64,000 bases of DNA from Agriotes lineatus (lineage: Eukaryota; Arthropoda; Insecta; Coleoptera; Elateridae): positions 1 through 64,000 of the forward strand of contig CALNHX010005274.1 of NCBI GenBank assembly GCA_940337035.1, in the 5' to 3' direction. The translations under genes were made by a program, and so were the position numbers. Under the pieces are notes generated by a model. The model was not told where the DNA came from, did not search any database, and was given only the letters and a program-made list of their open reading frames with translations. Shown piece by piece: positions 53,755-64,000 of the stretch. Position 1 is the stretch's first letter, and every line of letters starts with the position of its first letter.

Positions 53755-56700
53755 ATTGATTTTATTCTAAGTTTTCTATTAATTATATTAGTTTGAAATG
53801 TGAACTTGTTTATATATGCATACAGTTCCGTTGGCAATATTGAATTTAAATAAACTGAATGAAAATCAAATAATTGTACAATTTTCTCGGAGTGCCTGGC
53901 TACAGCACACATTTTTATAACTACTAGTAAATTTGAAATCAGAAGCGGGGCTCGGATGCTAAAAATTGGAATCTATGAGGTTCGTTATATTCTAAACTGC
54001 AATGTTTGCGTTATAAGCTTATGCATCCGAACACATCAATTCGTGTAATAGCCGTCATCCAACACCAGACAAAAGCTTCAGTGCTTCCTCGCAAGACTAT
54101 TGAGAAAATTGGTTGTTAAACGCGTCTTCGCTGAGCAAGATGAAGTGCGATCCAAATCGTCGAATACTAACATCCACTATAAAGAAACTAAAAACGAGAT
54201 ATTTCTGCGTTTCCGAGTGCTAGAAACGGCTCGACCACAATGGAAATCCACAATCCTGTATCCGGTGGCCATAAGAACAAGTTACAGAAAGTTCTGGTCC
54301 TGGGTTCTGTGGAGACGTTTCCCAAAAATGCGAAGTCAAGTTGCACAAGTTTTTCTACAGACGTGGAAATGTGTAATAGCACAGAGAAAATGTGGATCGA
54401 ACACAGACTTTTGGGCAAGGTAACTGCCAGCGTAGATTGACAGGACAACCGAAACAAATCTGTTCCCCAGGTGCTTCACGTGGTGGTGAAATCCAAAAAG
54501 GAAACATACCAAACGTGGAAATAAGAATCATAACCAGACAAGTCTCAGGAAGGGCACACACAATACATATGTGCTGAAATAAACTTTGAACAATAACGAA
54601 GGATTTTTCATCTACACTAAGTAACCCTTCGAAAAGATTCAGCACACATCAAAAGCAATCTATCAATCGATTTTCCCAAGATGGCTACAGGATATCACTC
54701 CTTCTGTACTAGCATAATAATCCAAAAATTACGAAGAGTTCCATAGGCCAAGGGTTTTCAAAAATATACGCGGAAAAGGACCGGGAGACTAAGCAACAAA
54801 ATACACCAACAAAAAAGTGGTGACCTAACTGAACTCATGGCAACTCCTGTATATTACATTTTTTAATTAGTGCAAAATTTACAAGAACCTACCTTAAGAC
54901 TCTTTCCGACTTCCTGTTTTTCAACTTTTATTTCTTCTATCAGGTAGGGAGTCGTATTTCTTCCGTGTCATTCATATATTTTGCAATATTTGTCTTTAGC
55001 CACGTACTTTGTCTCTTAGGTTATAAATTCGAAGTTGTTCCCTGATATAATTATTTGAAATTCTATCTACTAACCTACACCTTTTTATGCATCTTCTCCT
55101 CTTCGGTACCGATACCATGAAAGTTGTGAGGTATCAATAGAGGTTTTCCATTTTTCTCTGCCTTGAGCTGCCTAGACGGTATCGTGCAATCCTGTATGTA
55201 GGTGATCTTCAGCACAATCAGTCCAGCGTGTTGGTGATCACCGATCAGCCGTTTGGTCTCTTGCTTTCAACTTTTTCTCTCATCAATTTAGTTTTTCGAT
55301 TGTTTTTGTTCTTCTGGAGATATTGTTAAGTTATTTTCCCCTCGTGCATCCCCCTGCCGAGACTCATTTCATTTTCGATTTGTTGGGCGAATCTGCCCCT
55401 GTTCATTCCTTTAGATGCAACTGTAAGCGTTATTCAGCTTGCAGCTGTACGGCGCCCACCAGACCGCTGACGGTGCATCGGGGGTTTTCTTTGTGTCTTA
55501 CAGCCAGCGCGGAAGCGGGGAGAGTGCATCTGAATTTTTGATATGTTTTAAGTATTGCCCCGGACAGTGAAGCCCTGGTCGTGAAGCGAGAGCATCACTC
55601 TTGAGCGGCCGCTTTAGGTGCTACGCGCGGCCTTCGGCCCGGGCTATGGCAAAAGCGCTCCTTGGTATCGAAATTTAGCCCGAGATGTTTCTTCGTGTCT
55701 ATTGCAGTGCGCGGTACAAAAAACTGGTTCACCGTGTAACGTCAGAACCCTAATATCGTCAAACTATGTTCAAATTACGACCAAAAGCCGAATTTACATA
55801 AAAACGTCCCTTAATAAAAATCACCAATCTATTAGGGGTATTTTGTGCCAATAAAAGCCTGTGAATTACCCCCCTGTATTGCGTATCATAGATTTCTTCG
55901 GCGACCTCATCTTGTCCAGCAAGCACACTCTGAAACCATGTGTCTTCCTCTTCGGCTGTTGTATCACCGCTGCTTTCTAGTAGAATTCCCCATCTGTGAG
56001 GGTACCACCTCCAGCAGCAACCCCTTATTCTGCCTGTATTTCCTTTCTTTGGGCATGTGACAACTTTCTACAAGGGCAAATGCTCTCGTCAGCACATCAC
56101 GTACTTGCAGCTGCTTAAGGTAACTGAAATTGCATTATATGTTGTACTGAGTGTTCGCGCAAATGCGATTATAAGTGTTGTTTGGATCATACTAAACGCT
56201 GAATTATTAGAGTTGAGTTTAACTTTTGACTTTCGAATTGAGGCTTCTACGCTTAACTTTAGAAAATCGTTAGCCTCCTAAGGGTCATTGTTCATTAAAG
56301 CATTGACCCTTAAGGTAATTGCCTGCTTGATAACTAATTAAAATTATAACGTAGCTTGTATTCGGAGTACACACACGATCATTGTAAATGAACAGGGTTG
56401 TGCAACACATGTTACACAATTGAACCGATGTTTTTAGAAAGCTACTACAATTTTCAAAATTTTTCTAGAACTTCCAATGTAAATAATATTTCTGATCATG
56501 TATAGACCACTCAGAAAACGTAAATCAACTACTGTAACGTTGGTTACCTAGCCCTGTTCATTTTCAATTATTCTTTGTGTACATCTCCCTCTAGCCAAGG
56601 ACCCTTATGTTGTTTTCTAATAACATTGTGTATGTAACTGTGATCCTTTTTATATTGACATATTTAGTAATATTTTACTTATACTCGTATCTTGCATAAT

Positions 56701-57050
56701 TATGTTCAATGTTCTTAAGCATTGTACAGCAGTTAGTAGGCAAGTACCAATATCAACTAAAGTAAGCTCCAGTAGCAAGCCGAGGCATTGCTTGTTTCCT
56801 CTTTTAGATTCTAACGGAGCGACTAGGAAGGTAAATACAGAATACGTGGTGCCAAGGCAACCCAATTACTAAGCTCTTTTCTAGCCCCAAAATATCGTTT
56901 AGCGAACTCACCCTAATATCTTGACTGACCCATTAACTGGGGTAAGCTTGCGCAGGGCTAAAACTTCTACGTACTATTGGGGCAATGCAATTTCTTAAAG
57001 TAATGGTACATCAGATTTGACACGCCCTTGAGGAGTTTATTATTCAAGTA
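53755..57050. other. No recognisable gene
   Basis: Several short frames (for example 54100-54423 and 55323-55541) show no family similarity. A possible small MITE has ATGAACAGGG and CCCTGTTCAT arms at 56388-56571. A hairpin module lies at 55595-55665 and is listed separately. Confidence 0.4.
55595..55665. repeat. Hairpin module with GCGCGGCCTTCGGCC core
   Basis: The outer pair GAGCGGCCGCTTT / AAAAGCGCTC surrounds GCGCGGCCTTCGGCCCGGGC. The core GGCCTTCGGCC is a perfect short palindrome with the same TTC/GAA centre as the modules near 2010, 10395 and 32250. Confidence 0.45.
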
Positions 57051-57061
57051 GAGTCAAGTAT

Positions 57062-58700
57062 CTACCTACTGCTTACTTGAGGATCTGTTGTATCGTAAAT
57101 GCGATGTAGCCCTGTAACAATATGGCCGAAATATTGAAGGTGGGAGTGATTGATTATTTTTAAAAACCTGCTAGTCATGTTTAAGAACAAATTTCTGTCT
57201 TCGGATGGATATTTGAACTGCGCCCTGTTAGAGCAAATACGCAATTTTGCGATTCTCTTGATTATTTATTACTATGGAGTAAGGTACTGCTAATATACTT
57301 GTTTAAATTATATTGGGTATTTATCTAAGTATGTGGTTTAATAAATGCCCCTATTATTATTATTATTTTAATATCGATATATTAGTGTGTATTCCGCCCA
57401 TGATACTCTGAGAATACGCCAGTATACCCACAATTGGAAAAATTTGCTGCGGAATCTATCTTTCTTTTGTAGCGTCCATGTTGCTTACGCGTATATATCT
57501 ATGAGAAATATGAATGCTTTGGTTAACCTAATTTTTATATTTTTTGATAGCTGCATCTTTACAAACTTTGGTGAGTTTACGCATTACCGATCGCGTGATA
57601 TTTATTCGTCGTCGTACTTCAGCTTTGTTCCTCCACTATTTGCCAATAAATAACGAAAGTATACGATTTTATTAACTTCAAAACTAGCCATGTTCCTTAC
57701 ACGGGAAAGTTCTTGTCTGTTCATTTTCATGACTTTGGTTCCTCCAACGTTTAAGGCTTCTAAGTGTAATGTTAGCAACCAATTATACAGTGCTAAATTA
57801 TTCCAAAACAGACAGTAGGTCTCCCTGCAGTAAAGAACTCTTATAATCAATCAAATTTGGCCTTCATGTCGTTATTCAATCTAAAGGACACATATAATTA
57901 ATTATTACGATTTTCGGTTATTATTTCATGACAAATATTTTAAAACCTAAAGTATTCTTTAAACATTTTTACATGCCAGTCAAATTCTATATATATTATT
58001 AAACAAAAAGTTCATGAAGAAATACTGTATTTCTTTGTTAGGCCTCACAATCTGGTTGAAAAAATTATTTTAGATTATTTTATTTAATGATTCTACGGCC
58101 TACGTCGTTGTCGGTTAGGCAACTCATATAACAAGCGGCCGTAAAACTTTCTACCTACAGAGGGATTGTGGGCTAACTGACATAATCTGTTAAAGGGGTA
58201 CTTATCTTGTAGTATTTTTAAAAGTAAATACTTCATTTTGTTTGAAATATAAAAATAGATTAGTGGGCTAAATGGCCCATTGGTTTTGTAGTTCCTCATT
58301 TGCTCTAAAAGCCCCAGCTAAGAACAGATGTTTGTGGATGATATTAATTTTTAATTGGTATTTCAAAGATCAGTACTTTCCAAAAAATAGTTGAAAAGAA
58401 TGATTAATTCTGCACATATTGAAACTAACAATCAATATCGATAAACATTTAAAATTTTTGTTATCACCCACAATTTCTCTGTGCATGTTAAGGATGATGT
58501 AATGTAAGTCATTATTACAGTTTACTCATGATATAGTCAATTTCTTGGGCACTTGCAGTAATTATTAACGCATCGTACAGAGGTACTACTCTGTCATCCA
58601 TCACCTTCCTCCTTACGTTTACGTATTCAGCGTATGGATTAAACGGGATCGATGATAATATGCACCCCTACCTAACTCCAACTGGAGAATTGAATTTTGC
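57062..58700 (-). pseudogene. RTE-like LINE, 3' two-thirds, decayed
   Basis: From high to low coordinates, the minus strand shows: a block near 58650 aligning with 'GVRQGCILSPxLFNxYAEY' (seen as GCILSSIPFNPYAEYVNV); PLYDALIITASAQEIDYIMS (near 58540), where the YADD box should precede LIA.S..E; TKVMKMNRQELSRVR and IVYFRYLLANSGG (57640-57760); KIRLTKAFIFLIDIY, ATWTLQKKD and FFQLWVYWRILRVSW (57400-57600); and LKIINHSHLQYFGHI (near 57130). The order is that of RTE-like LINEs. Frames shift between blocks and stops are frequent. The upstream part (DLFKAFDEVK) lies beyond the P-type element at 62870-62960, so that element split this LINE. The stretch 58720-58920 is not LINE-like. Confidence 0.7.
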
Positions 58701-59658
58701 TGAACATGTTTTTCTATTTGCTCTCTCTTTCTGTTGCTCTCGTATAAAGAACAGGTTTATAGGCTGGTTGCATAGCCGCATGCTCCGAGGACTGATCGTC
58801 AGCACCAGTTGGCACTGGGACGGTGTACGGCTTATAGTGGTATTAAAATTGCAGCCAGCCGTGCCTCGGAGAGCACGTTAGGCCATCAGTCTCTGTTGTC
58901 GTATTGGTGACTATCATTAGGTTATATCAGAGAAGCTCGCGCTACCTGAAAGCTCTAACACAAGCAATACGATAAAAATAGGTTTATGAGGTGTTGAAGG
59001 GGTTCCCTTTATTTTAGTGTCTGCTATAGCCAAAGAAGTAAAAGAGGTAGGAAGGAGCCTATGCACCTTTGCATGTAACCTAGATGGTGTGTGAACATGG
59101 CCGCCAAACGAAAGTGTGACCAGTGGCGGAGTTAGAAAATTTTATTTAGGGTACAATGAATGGGTACTAATAAAACGTTCAGTATTTAATCCAGTTTTAT
59201 TCAGTAAACAAATATGTATGTTGCAGTAATCAACTAATTTTTGCAAAGCATAAAAACCCGAATGGTTAGTAAAATATTGCAAATTGCACAGCAAAAAATT
59301 AAAAATGGCCACTAAAATAAGCAAGGTATTTTATGATATTTTGTACAGTTTAAAACACATATTAAAGAAATAGAAGATGTCGTTTACTGTCCTCTGAACT
59401 GTCTCGGTAAATGAATCTTTACAGGCAAGGTGACTGTTAAATGTTGCCATGGCGACTTTACAAGCATTTATTAGAAAGAAACAAAATATTTGTAAAAATG
59501 TTTTATTGTCCTCTAAACAAAATTAAATGCGTACGGTGATTTCGCACACTATCATGTACAGATAATTGTCTACCAATATAATACAACCTCACATCTAAAT
59601 AATAGTTAACTATACTTTTTATGAGTAATATAGAGTGGTTTTCTAACACACTCATCCT

Positions 59659-62600
59659 TTAACAATGTTTTTGCAACTGGCAGAATATGTTTTTCTTTGA
59701 GAAGTAAATTAAAACCTGTTGCGTTACTTTGTGCTTCATTATCTTTAATACAATATCGCTATGAATGTACACTCTCAAAATTTTTTCGGTTTCTGTACAG
59801 ATCTGTATAACATCGTTACTAGGATAGGTTAGTCGGCCTTTATTTTTAAAATGTGCAAATGAATGCAACAAATCCGCTTTTTCGCCTAATAACGATGTTA
59901 CGCAGGGTTCACATTTGAGAAATTAACCTAATTTATAAGAAACACAACCACTGATATATATAATAATTTGGGTAGTGTATTCCGATAAGGTTCTTATATC
60001 AAAAATATATTCATGGTCCCTTAAAGAAATATCCGGGACATAATCAGTCGATACATCCTTATACAAAACAGGTGCACTATCATTAATTATTTCTTCAGGT
60101 TTTTTCGTTGAAGAAACACAGTTTAAAATTGTTATTTCATCTAACGGTACACAATTTCCTACTCCCCCATCCCTTATTTCAGCATGTATCAATATTTTTT
60201 TGTATGCAGCAGTAAACTGCCGACAAGTGGGGTTATCATTGTGACCTCCATGACTACGTATTCCACCAAAAAACAATTCAAGATGGTCTTGGCTACACTT
60301 ATACAACGGAAAAAACTTAAAAAAAGGTGACTCCGTATCAATATACTTATCAAATATTGATAATATGGTATGGAAAGCAATTAAAAAACCTAAGAATCCA
60401 GTTTTTCTCTTTGATTCTAATATTGCTGTCCCATCAAGCAATTTTAAACCTGCTATATAATTGAAAAAATTGTTATAAAACAATTTCACACTTTCAACAT
60501 TAGCATGGCAAAGGGCTTTCTTAAATTTGTAATAGCTCAACTTCCTAGAATTTAAAATATCAAATGCGTCATTGAACATCAAAATAAATTCAACAGTGGC
60601 ATCGCAATTTTGAAATTCAGCTAGTTTCAAATTATTTTTACAAAACATTAATGCTTCTGCTACAGACCTACTTAAAAGTTGGGTAGCTAACTTGACTTTC
60701 ATTTTTTGTTTAAAATATAAAATGTGAGCCTTTTTCAATATATTGGCTAAATGTAACCCTTCATGTTCTTGAAGACTGTGTAACCGTGAAACAAAAACAA
60801 AATCAATGAGATGGTTATCCATATAGTTCTTCTGTTATTAGGGTGCTTTGTACTATTACTAGATTTGTTTGTCTTGCATTAATATTTTGTGTATGCAGAG
60901 AAAATTTTTTGTTTTTAGTTTATTGTGTTATTAGGGTGCTTTATACTATTACTCGTTTTGTTTTTATGTATTAATTCAATTGGGGTTTCCCGTTAATAAA
61001 TAAATAAATAAATAAATAAATATTTTTTAATTGTTTATACTCCCCAAAAGTATTTCGAATTCACTTTACCATATGAGAAGGATCAGGTAAAATATAAGTA
61101 GAGTCTCCACAATTTGTGGACAGCTTATTTACTTGTAAATCACACCCTAATATTTTTGCCATTGTAAAATTTGCAGGACAACCATCAAAAGTTATATTAG
61201 TGATAATAACACCTGTATCCTTTAAGCCATGTAAGCACTGTTTTACAATTTCAGCTTTTTGGTTGCTGTTTATCCCTTTAATAAAAAAATACGCTATTGG
61301 AAGTTTCCATGACTCATTAATAGCTACAACCATAAATACGAGTGCTTCCTTAGCTATTCCAACACTTTCCTCCTGCAGTGAATTGCCAACGTCTACTAAG
61401 CCATGCAATCGTTGACCATCCCATTCAACATGCTCCCGAATTGACATTTTATCCATTACTAGTGAACAATAAATAGGGTGAGTCGAGTACTTTGTTTTAA
61501 GTTTTAATATTTTTAATGCTTCGGATGTAATCCCTGGTGCACTATCTACACTCGAGTACCACTTTGAAAGTGTTTTAGGATGAGGCAGGCATGCTCCAAA
61601 CCTCTGTCTTACATAATTGTATGCCTTGGCTGAAAAAAAATGCAACGTAACGGCAAAGCTTCGTAAATCTCTAGAATATCTCTTTGTAACCGTTCTGCCA
61701 GTTTCTTTTGCAAATATCCGTTCGATTAAGTCTTTGTTTTTTCCAAATTTCTGAAGTAGCACCTCAACATTATCTTCATTAAGAACATTTTTATTTTCCA
61801 GCTGCTTCACTAGTGTACATAGGTTCTGAATCCTCTTGCGTTGACGCCAGTTGGTGTGTTGCAATTTTCTTATTTTTTTTTATCTGAGGATATCTCTCGA
61901 CTTCAGCTCATTAATTTTGCGCTTTAAAGTTAATTTACGTGGGGTATCTGCTTGTGATGAGGACGTTGATGCCCTCTGTGGCGAAGTACTAACACTTGCA
62001 TATGCGCAACTTAAAGTCGGAGGTGAGGAATCGGTCCCTGCAGTGGTAGTCTTTGAATTGGGCACTAATTTACTTGTTGCGACACACTCTGCTGCCTGCC
62101 CAGATGCTTTTTCTTCATGTAAAATTGTGTAATTATAGTTACGGACCTGCACAAAAGAGAGAGGCCTTCATGATATAAAACCTTCATAATTGTATTTACT
62201 ATGTACTTACATATTTTAATCTTACGTAGAAAGATCGATGGATTTGCATTTTCTTGAAGTTTAACTTTCAATAATGAAGATCTATCAAACGAATCTTCAG
62301 AGAAATGCTGTGAACAAATAAAACTCCTCTTTGACTCATCCCACTTGTCTTTGTTCAAAAATTTTATCCATTTTGCTCTCCTTTCGGCATTTTTTGGAAA
62401 CCTTAAATTTAAAAAAAAACTTACTATATGATATCTATTTAATGCACGTTCAGTAAGACCAATAAACACGCTTTACTTTAAAATGTATACCAATTAAATT
62501 AATCTTACACTGAATAAAATTAGGCAAGACAGCAATTTTGCCAGATAAATAATGACGTCTCCACCACTGTCTTAACCTCAAATTTAAACTTGTAATTTTT

Positions 62601-62696
62601 TGTTCATATTTGGTAAAATACTTACAAATGGAAAGTTATTCCGTTCTCCTTATTATGTTTTGTATTGGAACATCCACAACAAATACAACTAACCAT
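59659..62696 (-). pseudogene. THAP9/P-element-like transposase, multi-exon, three in-frame stops
   Basis: Exon 1 (62626-62696) reads MVSCICCGCSN...GITFH and ends at a GTAAGT donor. Exon 2 (62226-62401) gives FPKNAERRAKWIKFL, then FICSQHFSEDSF. Together they form a C2CH THAP zinc finger. A linker follows (61883-62152, SGQAAECVATSK...TLKRKINELKS); its splice phase does not fit exon 2 cleanly. The frame 61061-61864 contains TNWRQRKRIQNL and the RNase H-like core, with Asp in LVMDKMSIR and in FDGCPANFTMAK, and ends DPSHMV at a possible GTGAAT donor. 59659-60822 adds LQEHEGLHLANIL, CSQDHLELFFGGIRSHGG and, past a TAA at 59923-59925 in the same frame, CEPCVTSLLGEKADLLHSF and FKNKGRLTYPSNDVIQIC. Other stops: TAA at 61880-61882, plus the unresolved 60823-61060 gap, which holds a duplicated 60-bp block and an (AAAT)n run. 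The motifs are well kept, so decay is recent. Confidence 0.85.
60823..61060. repeat. Duplicated 60-bp block and (AAAT)n microsatellite inside the P-type gene
   Basis: TTATTAGGGTGCTTTGTACT (from 60836) recurs as TTATTAGGGTGCTTTATACT (from 60929), each followed by ATTACT, TTTGTTT and ATTAAT. An (AATA)n run lies at 60996-61022. A segment of coding sequence expected between DPSHMV and the next block is not seen here, so an insertion or intron occupies it. Confidence 0.6.
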
Positions 62697-62863
62697 GGCT
62701 TTTAATAAAATTCTAAAACACACGTAACCTTACACGACAACAATCTACCAAAGAATGAATCACCAAAGGTGTCTGGCGTGACGTCACTTCCGTTACATTA
62801 ACCCTCGGTGCAGATAAGGCATAACCCTCCTTCCTACCTCTTTTACTTCTTTGGCCATAGCAG

Positions 62864-62960
62864 GTTTCACTTGACTTCATCAAACGCCTTGAATAAATCA
62901 CAAAGTATAGGTATTTATCTCTTAAAGTCACCAGAGTAGCATTAAACCGCTACATAAAGC
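62864..62960 (-). pseudogene. RTE-like LINE reverse transcriptase, first catalytic block
   Basis: The minus strand reads ILCDLFKAFDEVK, matching the 'xxDLEKAFDxV' block with the first catalytic Asp of LINE reverse transcriptases. The P-type element begins directly after it, and the following blocks of the protein lie at 57062-58700. Confidence 0.6.
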
Positions 62961-63265
62961 TAGGGTTAATCCAGAAAAACTTCGCCAAAAATCCCGCTGA
63001 ACTCTGTGCGACCAAAATCGAACCTTAACTGCTCAGAAATCGTAGCACACAACGAAGAGATCGAATCAGTAAAAGCTCAAGACGACAAAGGAAGGCGTGC
63101 ACAAAGTTCAAAACATGCTCTATAGACCCCAAAATTAACCAGACCGCTCTGAATGACCTGTAAACCTATATATACGCATTCTGATCATAACATACTATAG
63201 GAAAGAAAGACCATCGCTATAGGATGATCGATTCCCTGAGGTTTAGGTAGCTGTAGATGGAGATG

Positions 63266-63520
63266 TCAGTTGATGGCAGACTGTGGTAACCATTTTTTTC
63301 TTAGAACCTTGCGAACATGAGTTAATTCAGCTTGGATAATATCAGGATGGGATCTGGAAACAGCACGACGCAGAACTAAAATAGTACTGGAAAGTGTCTG
63401 TATTCGTTGATGAAAGAAATCGGGATGTATATAACGGTTAGCGTTACAATGTCTCTTCAAAATAACTAGGACCACGTTAGATTTAAAAAATCTTAAAAGA
63501 CGCACGCTACATGTTTTCAA
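63266..63520 (-). pseudogene. Penelope-like element fragment
   Basis: QRIQTLSSTILVLRRAVSRS, then HPDIIQAELTHVRKVLRKKW and LPQSAIN resemble the linker region before the GIY-YIG endonuclease of Penelope-like retroelements (GLVxxLxxRAxxxS.PE...EE..HLR.VL..NGYP...I). The Tyr/Pro pair is altered (WLP). No reverse transcriptase or GIY-YIG motif is visible nearby. The match is short. Confidence 0.4.
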
Positions 63521-63561
63521 AAATTTATTTAATTAAGCTAGCTCACAAAATCAGATACACT

Positions 63562-63791
63562 TCAAACACGATTGCACGCTGCGCTCATTTTGCGTAATAT
63601 CACTTCGCCGATTAAAACTGCCACAGCAAACACGCTTCCTGATAGGTATACAATGAACGGCGACATTAAAGTTTGTAGGTTGACGTGTCCACTCCCCTTG
63701 TCCCTTGCACGTGTTTGAACGTACAGAAAAACTGCTTTGCTATGATCTATACCTCTTGTTAAATCACTTTTCCACTTTGTAATGAGTCCAG
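63562..63791 (-). CDS. Ionotropic receptor, last exon (end of S2 and TM3)
   Basis: A TATATTGCAG acceptor (ending at 63792) precedes a frame reading GLITKWKSDLTRGI, then HVNLQTLMSPFIVYLSGSVF, then AVAVLIGEVILRKM and a stop at 63562-63564. The pattern matches the C terminus of insect ionotropic receptors: the end of the second ligand-binding lobe (aGLI.KW..D), then the 'LTL.HL...F' motif leading into TM3 and a short cytoplasmic tail. The frame is also open upstream to about 63893, so the exon could begin earlier. The rest of the gene must lie beyond 64000. Orientation equals that of the receptor exon at 7412-8539; they cannot be one normal gene because the 3' end lies upstream of the 5' exon. 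A second cluster member is the simplest reading. Confidence 0.6.
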
Positions 63792-64000
63792 CTGCAATAT
63801 ACAAAATTTTAAAGATGCTAGCAACAATAGTGTGGCATAAATGAAACCGAATTTCGTTAATAGTCTTAAATTTGTATGCCGTAGAAGAATTTCACAGTCA
63901 TTAACTTGTGGTCTTTGCCCTTTAATTATGAAATAAAGAATTTAACCTAACCAAATTATATTTTAATTGTAATTTTTAGTATAGTTGACAAATAATAATC

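Larger units (their letters stand above)
59021..62863 (-). mobile_element. P-type (THAP) DNA transposon with 37-bp inverted repeats
   Basis: The left end CTGCTATAGCCAAAGAAGTA, then AAAGAGGTAGGAAGGAG (59021-59057), is the reverse complement of 62827-62863 with one mismatch. A 3.8-kb interior carries a THAP-domain transposase gene on the minus strand. No 8-bp target duplication was found at these borders. The LINE sequence stops at the right border and resumes left of the element, so it inserted into an older LINE. Confidence 0.85.

Noticed and set aside
54100..54645. Overlapping frames of about 90-107 codons on both strands
   Set aside because: No recognisable domain, no splice or start context that favours one of them.
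59013..62871. 8-bp target duplication around the P-type element
   Set aside because: TTTAGTGT on the left and GTTTCACT on the right do not match; shifting the border by a few bases did not help.

Overview
This window is TE-dominated DNA from an insect nuclear genome. The evidence is two fragments of ionotropic (chemosensory) receptor genes with spliced structure, a BEL/Pao LTR retrotransposon, a THAP-domain P-type transposon, and many relics of Tc1/mariner, hAT, MULE, Helitron and RTE-like LINE elements. A beetle or related insect is plausible, but the sequence does not fix the order. Nothing bacterial was seen: no operons and no CRISPR.

Left part (1-8.9 kb). A degenerate transposase exon lies at the left edge. 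It is followed by a stack of palindromic repeats and nested insertions (about 1.2-3.1 kb), then a complete-looking DD82E-type IS630/Tc1/mariner transposon (3130-5315) with an uninterrupted transposase. After this come a LINE endonuclease fragment, a broken mariner, and the long first exon of an ionotropic receptor gene on the minus strand (7412-8539).

Middle (8.9-46 kb). No convincing host gene is seen except a weak candidate for a small secreted Cys-containing protein (45.6-46.1 kb). The stretch holds these elements: a 1.5 kb MULE derivative whose termini are inverted minisatellite arrays and which has an exact 9-bp target duplication; a 17-bp perfect inverted repeat pair 4 kb apart; Harbinger-like, hAT-like and mariner-like MITEs with recognisable target duplications; a Charlie-like hAT relic; a decayed LINE carrying a 739-bp foldback element and a tRNA-derived SINE head; two remnants of a tyrosine-recombinase-like gene; two Helitron helicase remnants with a plausible Helitron 3' terminus; a degenerate ~126-bp tandem array; and a GC-rich 122-bp minisatellite inside an LTR-like region.

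Right part (46-64 kb). A 7.4 kb BEL/Pao retrotransposon lies on the minus strand (46350-53749). It has nearly identical LTRs, a GTAAC target duplication and a tRNA-Tyr-like primer site, yet several frame breaks. After mostly featureless DNA comes an RTE-like LINE on the minus strand, split by a THAP/P-type transposon (59021-62863) with 37-bp inverted repeats. The window ends with a Penelope-like fragment and the last exon of another ionotropic receptor gene on the minus strand (63562-63791).

How the parts relate. The two receptor fragments point the same way and probably belong to a tandem receptor cluster expanded by transposon insertions. The other coding material is transposon-derived. The best candidates for something undescribed are the recurrent short hairpin modules (GC-rich core such as GCCTTCGGC inside inverted arms). 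One of these appears as a 33-bp insertion with a 5-bp duplication when two copies of the same repeat in this window are compared.
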